This document shows, piece after piece, positions 1 through 7,064 of a stretch of DNA of 16,907 bases (position 1 is its first letter; each line of letters opens with the position of its first letter). The position numbers and the translations under genes were made by a program. Below the pieces are notes generated by a model, which saw only the letters and a program-made list of their open reading frames with translations, did no database searches and had not been told where the DNA came from. The stretch is from Eubacterium sp. Lineage in GTDB: Bacteria; Bacillota_A; Clostridia; Lachnospirales; Lachnospiraceae. The stretch covers positions 1-16,907 of the forward strand of contig JAMPGN010000075.1 in assembly GCA_023663915.1 (NCBI GenBank). Direction: 5' to 3'.

Positions 1-606
1 TTCTTCCACCGGCATAAATGTAGGATATATCGCATTGGCATTCGCATAGATCTGACGATAGATATGTTTTCCTTTCTCATCCAGCATGGCATAATAGGGA
101 TAATATAGCGCATCAAAATCCAGCCCGTCACCTGTATAACCTGCGTCGAGGCTGTTCTGTAGATCCCCGGCAACAGAATCATCTATCTGTTGTGCATCAT
201 CCTGAACCTGTCTGTAACCGCTTCTGCCCGCCACATGTTCCGGCACGACAATCTGCGACTGATCGGGTGCAATGTAGTCTGTACTGTTTCCCGCCAGCGC
301 CTCTTCTGTTTCGTCAGCTCCATCTTCCCGCTGCCACTCTTCGCCTTCTGCAGCCGCATTTTCTTCTCCGTAAGCTGCAGTATCCGTGCCTGTCTCAGCT
401 TCCGGCATCGAAACAGCCGTCAAAACCTCCGTATCACGATCGAACTCCGACACCGTCCCTACAGATACCTCGCTTTCCTTGTCACCATATAACAAGGCTT
501 CGACCCTGTCCGTGATGTCCGGTCTGAATGCGCACACGACAATAAACAAACATAATACCGCAAATAAAACTGCGATCACATAAAGTATTCTGCGTATTAC
601 TTTCAT
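1..606 (-). CDS. Membrane-anchored protein, probably transglutaminase-like family, C-terminus beyond the window
   Basis: An open frame of 202 codons starts at ATG 606 and leaves the window at base 1 without a stop, so only the N-terminal part is visible. The start follows thrH by 16 bases and has a Shine-Dalgarno AAAGG six bases upstream. Residues 4-26 form one hydrophobic segment after basic residues (IRRILYVIAVLFAVL), a signal anchor placing the rest outside the cell. Residues 40-160 are an acidic, Glu/Ala/Asp-rich and probably disordered linker. Residues 165-200 (YYPYYAMLDEKGKHIYRQIY) resemble the segment that precedes a transglutaminase/protease-like domain in Lachnospiraceae surface proteins. 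The family name is inferred from that segment only, because the catalytic Cys-His-Asp part is not in view. Cotranscription with thrH is likely from the spacing. Confidence 0.75.
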   Translation of the reverse strand, partial: MKVIRRILYVIAVLFAVLCLFIVVCAFRPDITDRVEALLYGDKESEVSVGTVSEFDRDTEVLTAVSMPEAETGTDTAAYGEENAAAEGEEWQREDGADETEEALAGNSTDYIAPDQSQIVVPEHVAGRSGYRQVQDDAQQIDDSVAGDLQNSLDAGYTGDGLDFDALYYPYYAMLDEKGKHIYRQIYANANAIYPTFMPVEE

Positions 607-622
607 AGCCTGCCTTTACAAC

Positions 623-1237
623 TTAATCCTCCAAAGCCTTTCTGATCGCCGCCATCAGTTCCTCATATGTCTCATAAGCGGGAATCTGCGGATTGTCTTT
701 CTTGATCTGTTCTGTACTCTTAAAAAGAAATCCTGCCTTACTTGCCCGAATCATCCCCATATCGTTATGGCTGTCTCCGCTGGCGATCGTATCGTACCCG
801 ATGGACTGTAACGCCTTTACCGTGGTCAGCTTAGAATTTTCAATCCGCATCTTAAAACCAGTGATCTCCCCGTCCGGCGCGACTTCCAGGGAATTACAGA
901 AGATCGTCGGATATCCCAGCTTTTTCATCAAAGGACCTGCGAACTGCGTAAACGTATCACTGATAATAATAACCTGTGTGATGCTCCGAAGTTCGTCCAG
1001 AAACTCTTTTGCCCCCGGAATCGGGTCGATGGTCGCGATCGTCTCCTGAATCTCTTTTAATCCCAGACCGTGCTCTTTCAACACGCAGAGACGCCAGTTC
1101 ATCAATTTATTATAATCCGGCTCATCCCTCGTCGTCCGTCTAAGTTCCGGAATACCGCTCGCCTGTGCAAAAGCAATCCAGATCTCCGGCACCAGCACTC
1201 CCTCTAAATCCAAACATACGATTTTCATACTGCCCAT
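623..1237 (-). CDS. thrH: ThrH-like HAD phosphatase (phosphoserine phosphatase / homoserine phosphotransferase)
   Basis: A 204-residue cytosolic HAD-superfamily enzyme of the ThrH type. The Pseudomonas homologue removes phosphate from phosphoserine and can transfer it to homoserine. All HAD motifs are visible: motif I CLDLEGVLVPEIW with nucleophile D10 and the ThrH-typical DLE instead of DLD; motif II SDT at 93-95; a motif III lysine near K136; motif IV GDSHND at 154-159. The length matches the family (about 205). The start at 1237 has GGAGG 11 bases upstream; a second ATG three codons later (1228) is possible but further from the SD. The gene lies 76 bases after holA with no terminator seen between, so it may be read from the holA promoter. 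No threonine or serine pathway gene is next to it, so its in vivo substrate is open. Confidence 0.88.
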   Translation of the reverse strand: MGSMKIVCLDLEGVLVPEIWIAFAQASGIPELRRTTRDEPDYNKLMNWRLCVLKEHGLGLKEIQETIATIDPIPGAKEFLDELRSITQVIIISDTFTQFAGPLMKKLGYPTIFCNSLEVAPDGEITGFKMRIENSKLTTVKALQSIGYDTIASGDSHNDMGMIRASKAGFLFKSTEQIKKDNPQIPAYETYEELMAAIRKALED

Positions 1238-1313
1238 ACTTACATTATCCTCCGTCTGTTTCCAGTGTTCTTTGAATCATTCTTCTATCTTTTTCATGAA
1301 GCGGCTCCCTGCC

Positions 1314-2297
1314 CTAAGAAACGGCGCTGTACTTCACAATCAGAAGTTCCACACTCATCACATCATTCATTTTCCCGGTTTTGACTGCCTCTTCCGCTTC
1401 TACACAATCCGTCAATGCCCTACGCAGGTCTGCTTCCTTAAACTTCGCCGACTGCGCCACATATTTTCTGGCAATAAACCCGGCAAGTCCCACCTTCTCT
1501 CCGATGGTATTGGCATCATAACCTTTATTCTTCAATTCTTTGACCTGTAAAAGAAGGTTGAACTGTCTCGTAATCAGGAACAAGATCCGCATGGGCGGTT
1601 CTTTTAATGTCAGCAGATCGTAATACAGATCCATCGCCGCTTTCTGCCGTCTCTCCGCCACCGCATTGATCATATCAAAAATCTGGCTGCTCACCTGTTT
1701 GGTGCAGATTGCTTCAATATCCTGCGCCGTGATCACGTCCCGCTCCATACAGTAACAGAGCAGTTTCTCCAGCTCTCCCCGAATATTCTCCATGTCCGAT
1801 CCCGTCTTATCCAGAAAAAGATTCAGATCCCGTTCCGTGATATTCTTGTTCTCTTTTTTCAAAAAACCGAGTATCCAGCGTTTTAACGTCGTCTCATCCT
1901 GCGCCTTAAACTCGATCGCGCGTCCTTTGGCGGCCGCCGCCTTGTAGAGCTTGCTCCGCTTATCCACGGCAGGCTCCACAAAGATAAAATATGCCGTCTG
2001 GGACGGTGCGCCCAGATAATCCGCCAGCTCCTCCCCGCCGCGCGAAAAAAGCCCTGTGTTTTCCAGCATAAGCACTCTGCGTTCCGCCAAAAAAGGCATC
2101 GTCTCCGCCAGATCGACTATCTCACTTACATTTACATTCTTTCCTTCAAAGTAGTGGAAATTCATGGCGTCCCCGCCGTCTAGCATCGCATTTTTGATCC
2201 TGTCCTTATACTGGTTGCGCAGGTAGGCTTCCTCGCCGTACAGAATATAGACTTGTTTCAATTCTCCCGATTTCATTTCTTCCGCTAATTTTTTCAT
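1314..2297 (-). CDS. holA: DNA polymerase III subunit delta
   Basis: A 327-residue protein of the HolA/YqeN family, the clamp-loader subunit that opens the beta sliding clamp in the replisome. The N-terminus (LKQVYILYGEEAYLRNQYKD, residues 13-32) is the typical delta start. The AAA+-like fold follows without a functional Walker A, as expected for delta, and the C-terminal collar region (about 210-327) contains the usual RILFLITRQFNLLLQVKEL stretch at 237-255. The length is close to B. subtilis YqeN (about 347). In Bacillus holA lies just downstream of comEC; here a receiver-synthetase gene and a gene remnant lie between them. The ATG at 2297 fits family alignment but has no good Shine-Dalgarno; see the promoter at 2304-2332, which predicts a leaderless message. 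Confidence 0.93.
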   Translation of the reverse strand: MKKLAEEMKSGELKQVYILYGEEAYLRNQYKDRIKNAMLDGGDAMNFHYFEGKNVNVSEIVDLAETMPFLAERRVLMLENTGLFSRGGEELADYLGAPSQTAYFIFVEPAVDKRSKLYKAAAAKGRAIEFKAQDETTLKRWILGFLKKENKNITERDLNLFLDKTGSDMENIRGELEKLLCYCMERDVITAQDIEAICTKQVSSQIFDMINAVAERRQKAAMDLYYDLLTLKEPPMRILFLITRQFNLLLQVKELKNKGYDANTIGEKVGLAGFIARKYVAQSAKFKEADLRRALTDCVEAEEAVKTGKMNDVMSVELLIVKYSAVS

Positions 2298-2303
2298 AAA
2301 TCC

Positions 2304-2332
2304 AGTATATGTTATAACCTAAAATTAATCAA
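2304..2332 (-). promoter_or_regulatory. Promoter of holA, predicted to give a leaderless mRNA
   Basis: On the minus strand, TTGATT (2332-2327) is followed by a 17-base spacer and TATACT (2309-2304). This is a good sigma-A-type promoter in the 36-base gap between the receiver-synthetase stop and holA. Counting seven bases from the -10 box puts +1 at base 2297, the A of the holA ATG. No transcript data were available. Confidence 0.6.
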
Positions 2333-2333
2333 T

Positions 2334-3431
2334 TTATATATTGTATTCTTTTGCCCGTCCAGGTGGTTCTGACCAATCGATCTTATCACGGATATCCTGC
2401 ATCTGATAATCTAACGCCTCGATGGAATCCGCGCAAGTGCGCAGCATTTTTTCAATCTCCACCGTGTTTTCCACATTCTTTTTATATTTCAATTTATGTT
2501 CAAGGCTCGCCCAGAAATCCATGGCGATCGTGCGGAACTGCACCTCTGCCTTCACGTACTTTTTCTCATTGGAAAGGAAAATCGGCACATTCAGTATCAG
2601 ATGCAGGCTGCGATAGCCGTTCACTTTGGGATTGCGGATGTAATCTTTTTCACGAAGCAGGATAAAATCGTCCTGTTTGATCAAAAGATCCGCCAGCCTG
2701 TAAATGTCGTCTGGAAAAGAACAGATCACACGCAGTCCCGCCACATCCGTCAGATGGCTCCTTATACTCTCCACCGTCACCGGATAGCCCTTGTATGCCA
2801 GTTTCGCATATATACTCGTGGGCGATTTCAGCCTGCTTTTGATGGATTCAAAGGGATTGCGGTTATACATCTGAGAAAACTCCTCATTTAATACTTTTAA
2901 CCTTGTCTCCACTTCCATGATCGCGGAGCGGTACTCCATCATCAGACGGTTAAATGGCTCCGTCTCCCGCAGTTTTTCCGCCTGAATCTCGATAATCCGG
3001 TTCTGTCTCTCAAGCGTCTCCTCCTGCTCCTCCACCTTCTGTTCGAGCTGGTTTTTGTATGTAAAAAGCTCCATCGTGTTCTTCACCCGGTTCTTGACGA
3101 CGGATGCCTCGAAGGGCTTGTGAATAAAATCAGACACCCCCATCTCAAGACACTGATTCTCGACCTCCGTCGCACGCTCACTGCTTATGATGAGCACGGG
3201 AATCTTCTGCAGCCAGCCATGTTCTTTTAAATCCGCGATCACGGCAAAACCGTCCAGTCTCGGCATATGGAGATCCAGAAGGATCGCTGCGATGTCACCT
3301 TGTTTCTCTCTAAGCACGCAGAGCGCCTCCTCGCCGTCCGCCGCCAGATCGACGGCATAGTCGTCCTTAAGCATGATGCGCAGGATTTCCCTGTTCACCT
3401 CCGCGTCATCCACTACTAATATCCTTTGCAT
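2334..3431 (-). CDS. Response-regulator receiver fused to a RelA/SpoT-type (p)ppGpp synthetase
   Basis: A 365-residue fusion. Residues 1-120 are a CheY-like receiver with the acidic pair D8/D9, phospho-acceptor D53 (ILLDLHMPRLDG), switch Ser 83/84 and K105 (HKPF). Residues 118-158 are a Glu/Gln-rich coiled coil like the signalling helix that links receivers to enzymatic outputs. Residues 160-350 match small alarmone synthetases of the SasB/YjbM (RelQ) type: an ATP-loop-like RLKSPTSIYAK (200-210), DVAGLRVICSF with metal-binding D229, the nucleotide-binding GYRSLH (272-277), and EVQFRTIAMDFWASLEHKL with catalytic E296. No HD hydrolase, TGS or ACT domain is present, so it should only make (p)ppGpp, probably under phosphorylation control. 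The start at 3431 is chosen over an upstream in-frame ATG (3479) because AAAGGGG lies just before it and the receiver begins there. No kinase adjoins it. Confidence 0.92.
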   Translation of the reverse strand: MQRILVVDDAEVNREILRIMLKDDYAVDLAADGEEALCVLREKQGDIAAILLDLHMPRLDGFAVIADLKEHGWLQKIPVLIISSERATEVENQCLEMGVSDFIHKPFEASVVKNRVKNTMELFTYKNQLEQKVEEQEETLERQNRIIEIQAEKLRETEPFNRLMMEYRSAIMEVETRLKVLNEEFSQMYNRNPFESIKSRLKSPTSIYAKLAYKGYPVTVESIRSHLTDVAGLRVICSFPDDIYRLADLLIKQDDFILLREKDYIRNPKVNGYRSLHLILNVPIFLSNEKKYVKAEVQFRTIAMDFWASLEHKLKYKKNVENTVEIEKMLRTCADSIEALDYQMQDIRDKIDWSEPPGRAKEYNI

Positions 3432-3461
3432 GTTGTTCCCCTTTTCACATGTACTATATGC

Positions 3462-3493
3462 AGTATACCATGGAATCACGAAAATTCCACATC
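3462..3493 (-). promoter_or_regulatory. Extended -10 promoter for the receiver-synthetase gene
   Basis: TGGTATACT (3470-3462) is an extended -10 element. A weak -35 (GTGGAA, 3 of 6 matches to consensus) lies 17 bases upstream. The predicted +1 is near 3455, giving a leader of about 24 bases that contains the AAAGGGG ribosome-binding site of the gene starting at 3431. The site suggests the gene is transcribed independently of comEC. Confidence 0.5.
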
Positions 3494-3628
3494 AGCCTGC
3501 ACACTCTCTTCCCTCTCAAATTCGTAGCTGTGTCCCCATATGTAAAACAGCGCCATATTCCGATACCTGTCAGACAATCGGTAATTCTGCCAATAAAAAT
3601 ACCGGCTTCCATTATCGATCTCCTGTAC
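3476..3628 (-). pseudogene. Remnant of a polysaccharide-deacetylase-like gene (C-terminal end)
   Basis: The 311 bases between comEC and the receiver-synthetase start contain no intact gene. One minus-strand frame, open for 50 residues to TGA 3476, carries MALFYIWGHSYEFE. This closely resembles the FYLWGHSYEFD signature near the C-terminus of a family of Bacillota polysaccharide deacetylase-like proteins. The same frame continues upstream to an ATG at 3718 but is broken by in-frame stops (TAG at 3664, then two adjacent TAAs just upstream of 3628). The 18-residue piece after that ATG has its only purine-rich SD-like sequence too close to the start. I read this as the decayed end of a lost gene. 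The family match is remembered, not searched, and the catalytic NodB motifs are absent from the window. Confidence 0.5.
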
Positions 3629-3742
3629 TTATTAGATTTTATCATGTTTCCCTGCAAAATACTATGAAAAAGACTTATAATCCACTCTGCGTCGATATTC
3701 CGTAAAGTCAATATCCATCACCTTCTAATTTCAGAATCTCCT

Positions 3743-6049
3743 TTATTCCTCCAAATACCCTTCCACCCTCACTTCTTTGCCACGCACCCTGACCGTCACC
3801 GCCCCGCTCTCCTGCGTCCGGTAGATCAGGCATCCGCACTCCTCAAGCCTGTCAACCAATTCCTCATGCGGATGCCCATACCTGTTATTCCTCCCCGATG
3901 AAATCAAGGCGATCTGCGGCTTGACCGCCTGCAGAAAATCCTCAGCCGTAGAGTTCTTAGAGCCATGATGCGCTACTTTGAGAATCGTGATGTTATGTAA
4001 ACTCATATTTTTCATCAACTCCATCACCATCTCTTCCCCCGCACCTTCCAGATCTCCCGTAAACAACGCTGTGAAATTTCCATACTTCAAATACAGCACC
4101 GTAGAATACGCATTGATCTCCGTCGTTTCCCAGCCTTTTTCGGGGTGCAGGCAAGTTAACATAACTTCCCCATATTTCATCCGGTCTCCCGCACCGATAT
4201 ACCGCACCGGCACGCCGACGCTTTTCGCCAGATATTCCAGCTCATGATAACTTTCATTTCTTCCTTCCCCGCCCACATCGGGCAGATACAGCGTCCCGAT
4301 GGAAATGCCGCTTGTCCCCGTCTCTTCCAATAACGTACATAGACCGTTTATATGGTCGCTGTCAGGATGCGTGACCACCACGGCATCCAGATAAGACACG
4401 CCCTCATGTTTCAGATAGGGCATGATTTGGTATTTTGCTATATCGCTCTTGTTAGAACTTCCGCCGTCTATCAGCATATGCATCCCGCCATCCACCGTCA
4501 GATAGATGCAGTCTCCCTGTCCCACATCCACCATTGTGATCTGAAGTCCCTGCGGCTGCCTGACCGTCAGCACAAACAGCGCACACAGTACTCCCTGCCA
4601 GAAGTACAGTTTCGGCAGCCTGCAATTCCACAGTACGACTGCCCCCAGAATCCCCAGAAAAAGCGCGATCTGCCAGAATTTCGGGCATCCGGTGATCCAT
4701 TTGTTATTCGGAAGGCTTAAGCAGATATCACAGCATTTTTCATAAAAAGTCAGAAGCAAATGCACCGGATATGCCGCCACTTCTCCAAGCGGCAGAAAGA
4801 CAGCCGCCAGACCTACGTCGGCAAGACCGCACAGCAGAACAAATGTCATGCAGGGAATCACAATGAGATTCAAAAGAACCGAATAGGGCGGAAATTCATA
4901 GTAAAAGCTCAGGTATACAGGCAGCGTCGAGACGGATACCGCCACGCCGGACAGCAACAGTTTTTCTGCCTTGCTTTTACCAAACAGATTCGCATTGACT
5001 GCCGGAAGAAAGAGTCCAATACCACAGATCGCGCCAAAAGAAAAAAGAAATCCGCTATGCTGCAAATACAAAGGCTGCTGCACCAGAACCAAAATTGCCG
5101 CCACCGTCACCGCGGTCAAAAGGTCATACGTCCTGCCAGCCAGCTCCGCAAACAGGCGCAAAGCAAACATGACATATGCCCGAAACATGGATATCCCCAT
5201 TCCGGTCATCGTGCCGTAGCAGTACATCAACCCGATAGTAAATATTATGTTAACCGCATTGGGAATCCTTATCTTTTTGAACAGTTTATGACAGCCTATT
5301 CCGATCACGGACAGATGCAATCCGCTGATTGCCAGAATATGGATGATGCCGTTCTGTTGGTACAGGTCTTTTACTTCCGCATCCAGCGTGGCTTTTTCAC
5401 CCAGAAGCATTGCTTTCATGACGGAGGCATCCTTTTCGCTGTAACAGGCATCGACAAGGAGCGACAGATATTCCCTGAGGCGGTACAATTTTTCCTGGAA
5501 AAGATCGTATGTCCCGCTCGCCGCGACAAGACGGCACTTCATGACTCTGCCCTGCTGCCCCATGATGCGGTAATAATCCGCCGCATCAAATTCTCCCGGA
5601 TTCGTGGCATGTGCAAAAGCGCGGTATTCTCCCTCCACAACCACAAGGCTCCCCATCAGCGAAACCTCCTCCGAAAAATCTTCTCCATCCATATAGCATA
5701 GGACTCCTTCTATCCCCAAGGTATCCTCTTTTCGCAAAATCTCTTTATTCTTTTTCCAGAAATTATGTAGTCTGCTTATTGGAATCTTCTCAGAATCTGA
5801 TAAGAATTGTTCCAGAACTGCGATCTGACTTTCTTTGAGAACTACTGCGTCGGTCAATGATATGACCGTCGTTTCACCGCTTCGTGAGGTTCGCTCTTCT
5901 TTTGCGTCCACGAATCCCGCCACGGTGATCTGTGCCGTGTCAAACGCCTCATACGTCGGCGCACCCCGCGTCAGACACAGCACTGCGGCAATGACCGCCG
6001 CCACATATACCGCCCCCGCCACACACAGGGGTCTTCTTGATTTTATCAC
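3743..6049 (-). CDS. comEC: ComEC/Rec2 DNA-internalisation protein
   Basis: A 768-residue polytopic membrane protein, the channel that carries single-stranded DNA across the membrane during natural transformation. Order: N-terminal membrane segment (about 8-26), a DUF4131-type soluble domain (about 30-200), the ComEC core with HILAISGLHLSVIG at 237-250 and multiple membrane helices to about 495, then a metallo-beta-lactamase-like domain (503-768). The latter retains VDVGQGDC (507-514), LIDGG (526-530), THPDSDH (560-566), TGD (664-666) and AHHGS (693-697), so the nuclease-like metal site looks intact. The length is normal for full ComEC. The start is a GTG at 6049, 23 bases after gerM, with GGGACAGG upstream. 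It is probably the last gene of the comEA-regulator-kinase-gerM-comEC unit. I see no clear terminator after it. Confidence 0.95.
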   Translation of the reverse strand: MIKSRRPLCVAGAVYVAAVIAAVLCLTRGAPTYEAFDTAQITVAGFVDAKEERTSRSGETTVISLTDAVVLKESQIAVLEQFLSDSEKIPISRLHNFWKKNKEILRKEDTLGIEGVLCYMDGEDFSEEVSLMGSLVVVEGEYRAFAHATNPGEFDAADYYRIMGQQGRVMKCRLVAASGTYDLFQEKLYRLREYLSLLVDACYSEKDASVMKAMLLGEKATLDAEVKDLYQQNGIIHILAISGLHLSVIGIGCHKLFKKIRIPNAVNIIFTIGLMYCYGTMTGMGISMFRAYVMFALRLFAELAGRTYDLLTAVTVAAILVLVQQPLYLQHSGFLFSFGAICGIGLFLPAVNANLFGKSKAEKLLLSGVAVSVSTLPVYLSFYYEFPPYSVLLNLIVIPCMTFVLLCGLADVGLAAVFLPLGEVAAYPVHLLLTFYEKCCDICLSLPNNKWITGCPKFWQIALFLGILGAVVLWNCRLPKLYFWQGVLCALFVLTVRQPQGLQITMVDVGQGDCIYLTVDGGMHMLIDGGSSNKSDIAKYQIMPYLKHEGVSYLDAVVVTHPDSDHINGLCTLLEETGTSGISIGTLYLPDVGGEGRNESYHELEYLAKSVGVPVRYIGAGDRMKYGEVMLTCLHPEKGWETTEINAYSTVLYLKYGNFTALFTGDLEGAGEEMVMELMKNMSLHNITILKVAHHGSKNSTAEDFLQAVKPQIALISSGRNNRYGHPHEELVDRLEECGCLIYRTQESGAVTVRVRGKEVRVEGYLEE

Positions 6050-6072
6050 TCTAATACCTGTCCCTTTCCGGC

Positions 6073-7053
6073 TTAATTTTCCTCCGGCACAGCCAGCAGA
6101 TCAAGATTTCTCTCGAAAACATCATTCAGACTAATCTTTTCCCGATATAAAAGATTGGTCTCACCGTTGATCGTGATCTGTACCTTATTCACATTTGGTA
6201 ATTCTACAAGCGAATTGGTGATGGAGTAGACCGTCACCTCCGCGCTGACATTGTATAATTGATTGGAAAATTCTTCGCCTAAGTTTACATAACATGTCCC
6301 ATCTTTCGTAGTGACGCTTACAATCTTCGTCGCGGGGTCAATCGTCGGATATGCCCCATCCGACGCCGGTCCTTCCACCAGCTTCTCCACCACCAGTTTC
6401 TCCAGCGAGATGTTACTGCTGTACACCACATTCCTGCGGTTTTCTTCCACCAGAGCCGTGCCATCCTCATTGGCAAAATAGAGTCTGAGATTCACTTTTT
6501 CGTAGGCATTGATCTCATTTCCGGCATTGTCAATAAAAGTATCTTTGGACATGGTGCCAATCGCCATTCCCGTGCTGTCTGCCAGAAGCTCTCCCTGAAC
6601 CGTAAAAGAGACATAGCCAATCTCCGGAATCTGCGTCACAGTCCTAACGATTGCCGCCCGCATAAGTACTTCCTTGGTAACATCCATCTCCTTATAGTGC
6701 TCGTCAAAGTTCAACGTGAGCTGTCCGTTATCCAGCGTATACCCAAGCAGGTTAAATCCGCTCGACAGTGGAGCCTCATACTCCAATTTGTCCGGTATCT
6801 TCGCCAACTGCGCAAACAATTCGCCCAACAGTTTTCCCACATCTTCGGTCTCGCTGACATATTCTCTCGTGAGGGTCTTCGTCTCTTCATTGTTTACATA
6901 ATATATTTCATAGACTTTGCCGTTATCCGGCTGTTCTTCTTTTCCACACGCGGAACAGAAGAGCATAGCAGCTAGGAGACACAGCCACACCACACACCTC
7001 TGACTTCGCAAATCTTTATTTATTTGAACTCTTTTTCTTTGATCTCTTTTCAT
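6073..7053 (-). CDS. gerM: GerM-like lipoprotein with two GerMN domains
   Basis: A 326-residue exported lipoprotein. Residues 20-36 form a lipoprotein signal (WLCLLAAMLFCSAC) with C36 as the probable lipidated residue. Two GerMN repeats follow, at about 48-158 (GQLTLNFDEHY inside) and 188-300 (GTCYVNLGEEF inside). This tandem is the arrangement of B. subtilis GerM, which acts in sporulation and spore germination and binds peptidoglycan. I chose ATG 7053 because AGAGG lies just upstream. A TTG five codons earlier (7068) overlaps the kinase stop by four bases but lacks an SD. The gene follows the histidine kinase directly and precedes comEC by 23 bases, so it is surely cotranscribed and may be an output or partner of the two-component system. 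Confidence 0.88.
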   Translation of the reverse strand: MKRDQRKRVQINKDLRSQRCVVWLCLLAAMLFCSACGKEEQPDNGKVYEIYYVNNEETKTLTREYVSETEDVGKLLGELFAQLAKIPDKLEYEAPLSSGFNLLGYTLDNGQLTLNFDEHYKEMDVTKEVLMRAAIVRTVTQIPEIGYVSFTVQGELLADSTGMAIGTMSKDTFIDNAGNEINAYEKVNLRLYFANEDGTALVEENRRNVVYSSNISLEKLVVEKLVEGPASDGAYPTIDPATKIVSVTTKDGTCYVNLGEEFSNQLYNVSAEVTVYSITNSLVELPNVNKVQITINGETNLLYREKISLNDVFERNLDLLAVPEEN

Positions 7054-7064
7054 CTGTCCTCTTT

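Noticed and set aside
190..583. Three overlapping plus-strand frames at the left end
   Set aside because: They are antisense to the truncated minus-strand gene that starts at 606, which has an SD, a signal anchor and a sensible continuous frame to base 1.
1238..1254. ATG-TAA start-stop pair between the GGAGG and the thrH start
   Set aside because: It could act as a minimal upstream frame, but the ATG is only three bases from the SD, too close for efficient initiation, and nothing else supports it.
3454..3711. 85-codon minus-strand frame between comEC and the receiver-synthetase gene
   Set aside because: No good ribosome-binding site, no family features, and it overlaps the deacetylase-like remnant in another frame and runs into the promoter of the next gene.
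4760..5701. 313-codon open frame on the plus strand
   Set aside because: It lies wholly opposite comEC, and the product is a basic His/Gln/Arg-rich sequence typical of an antisense shadow.
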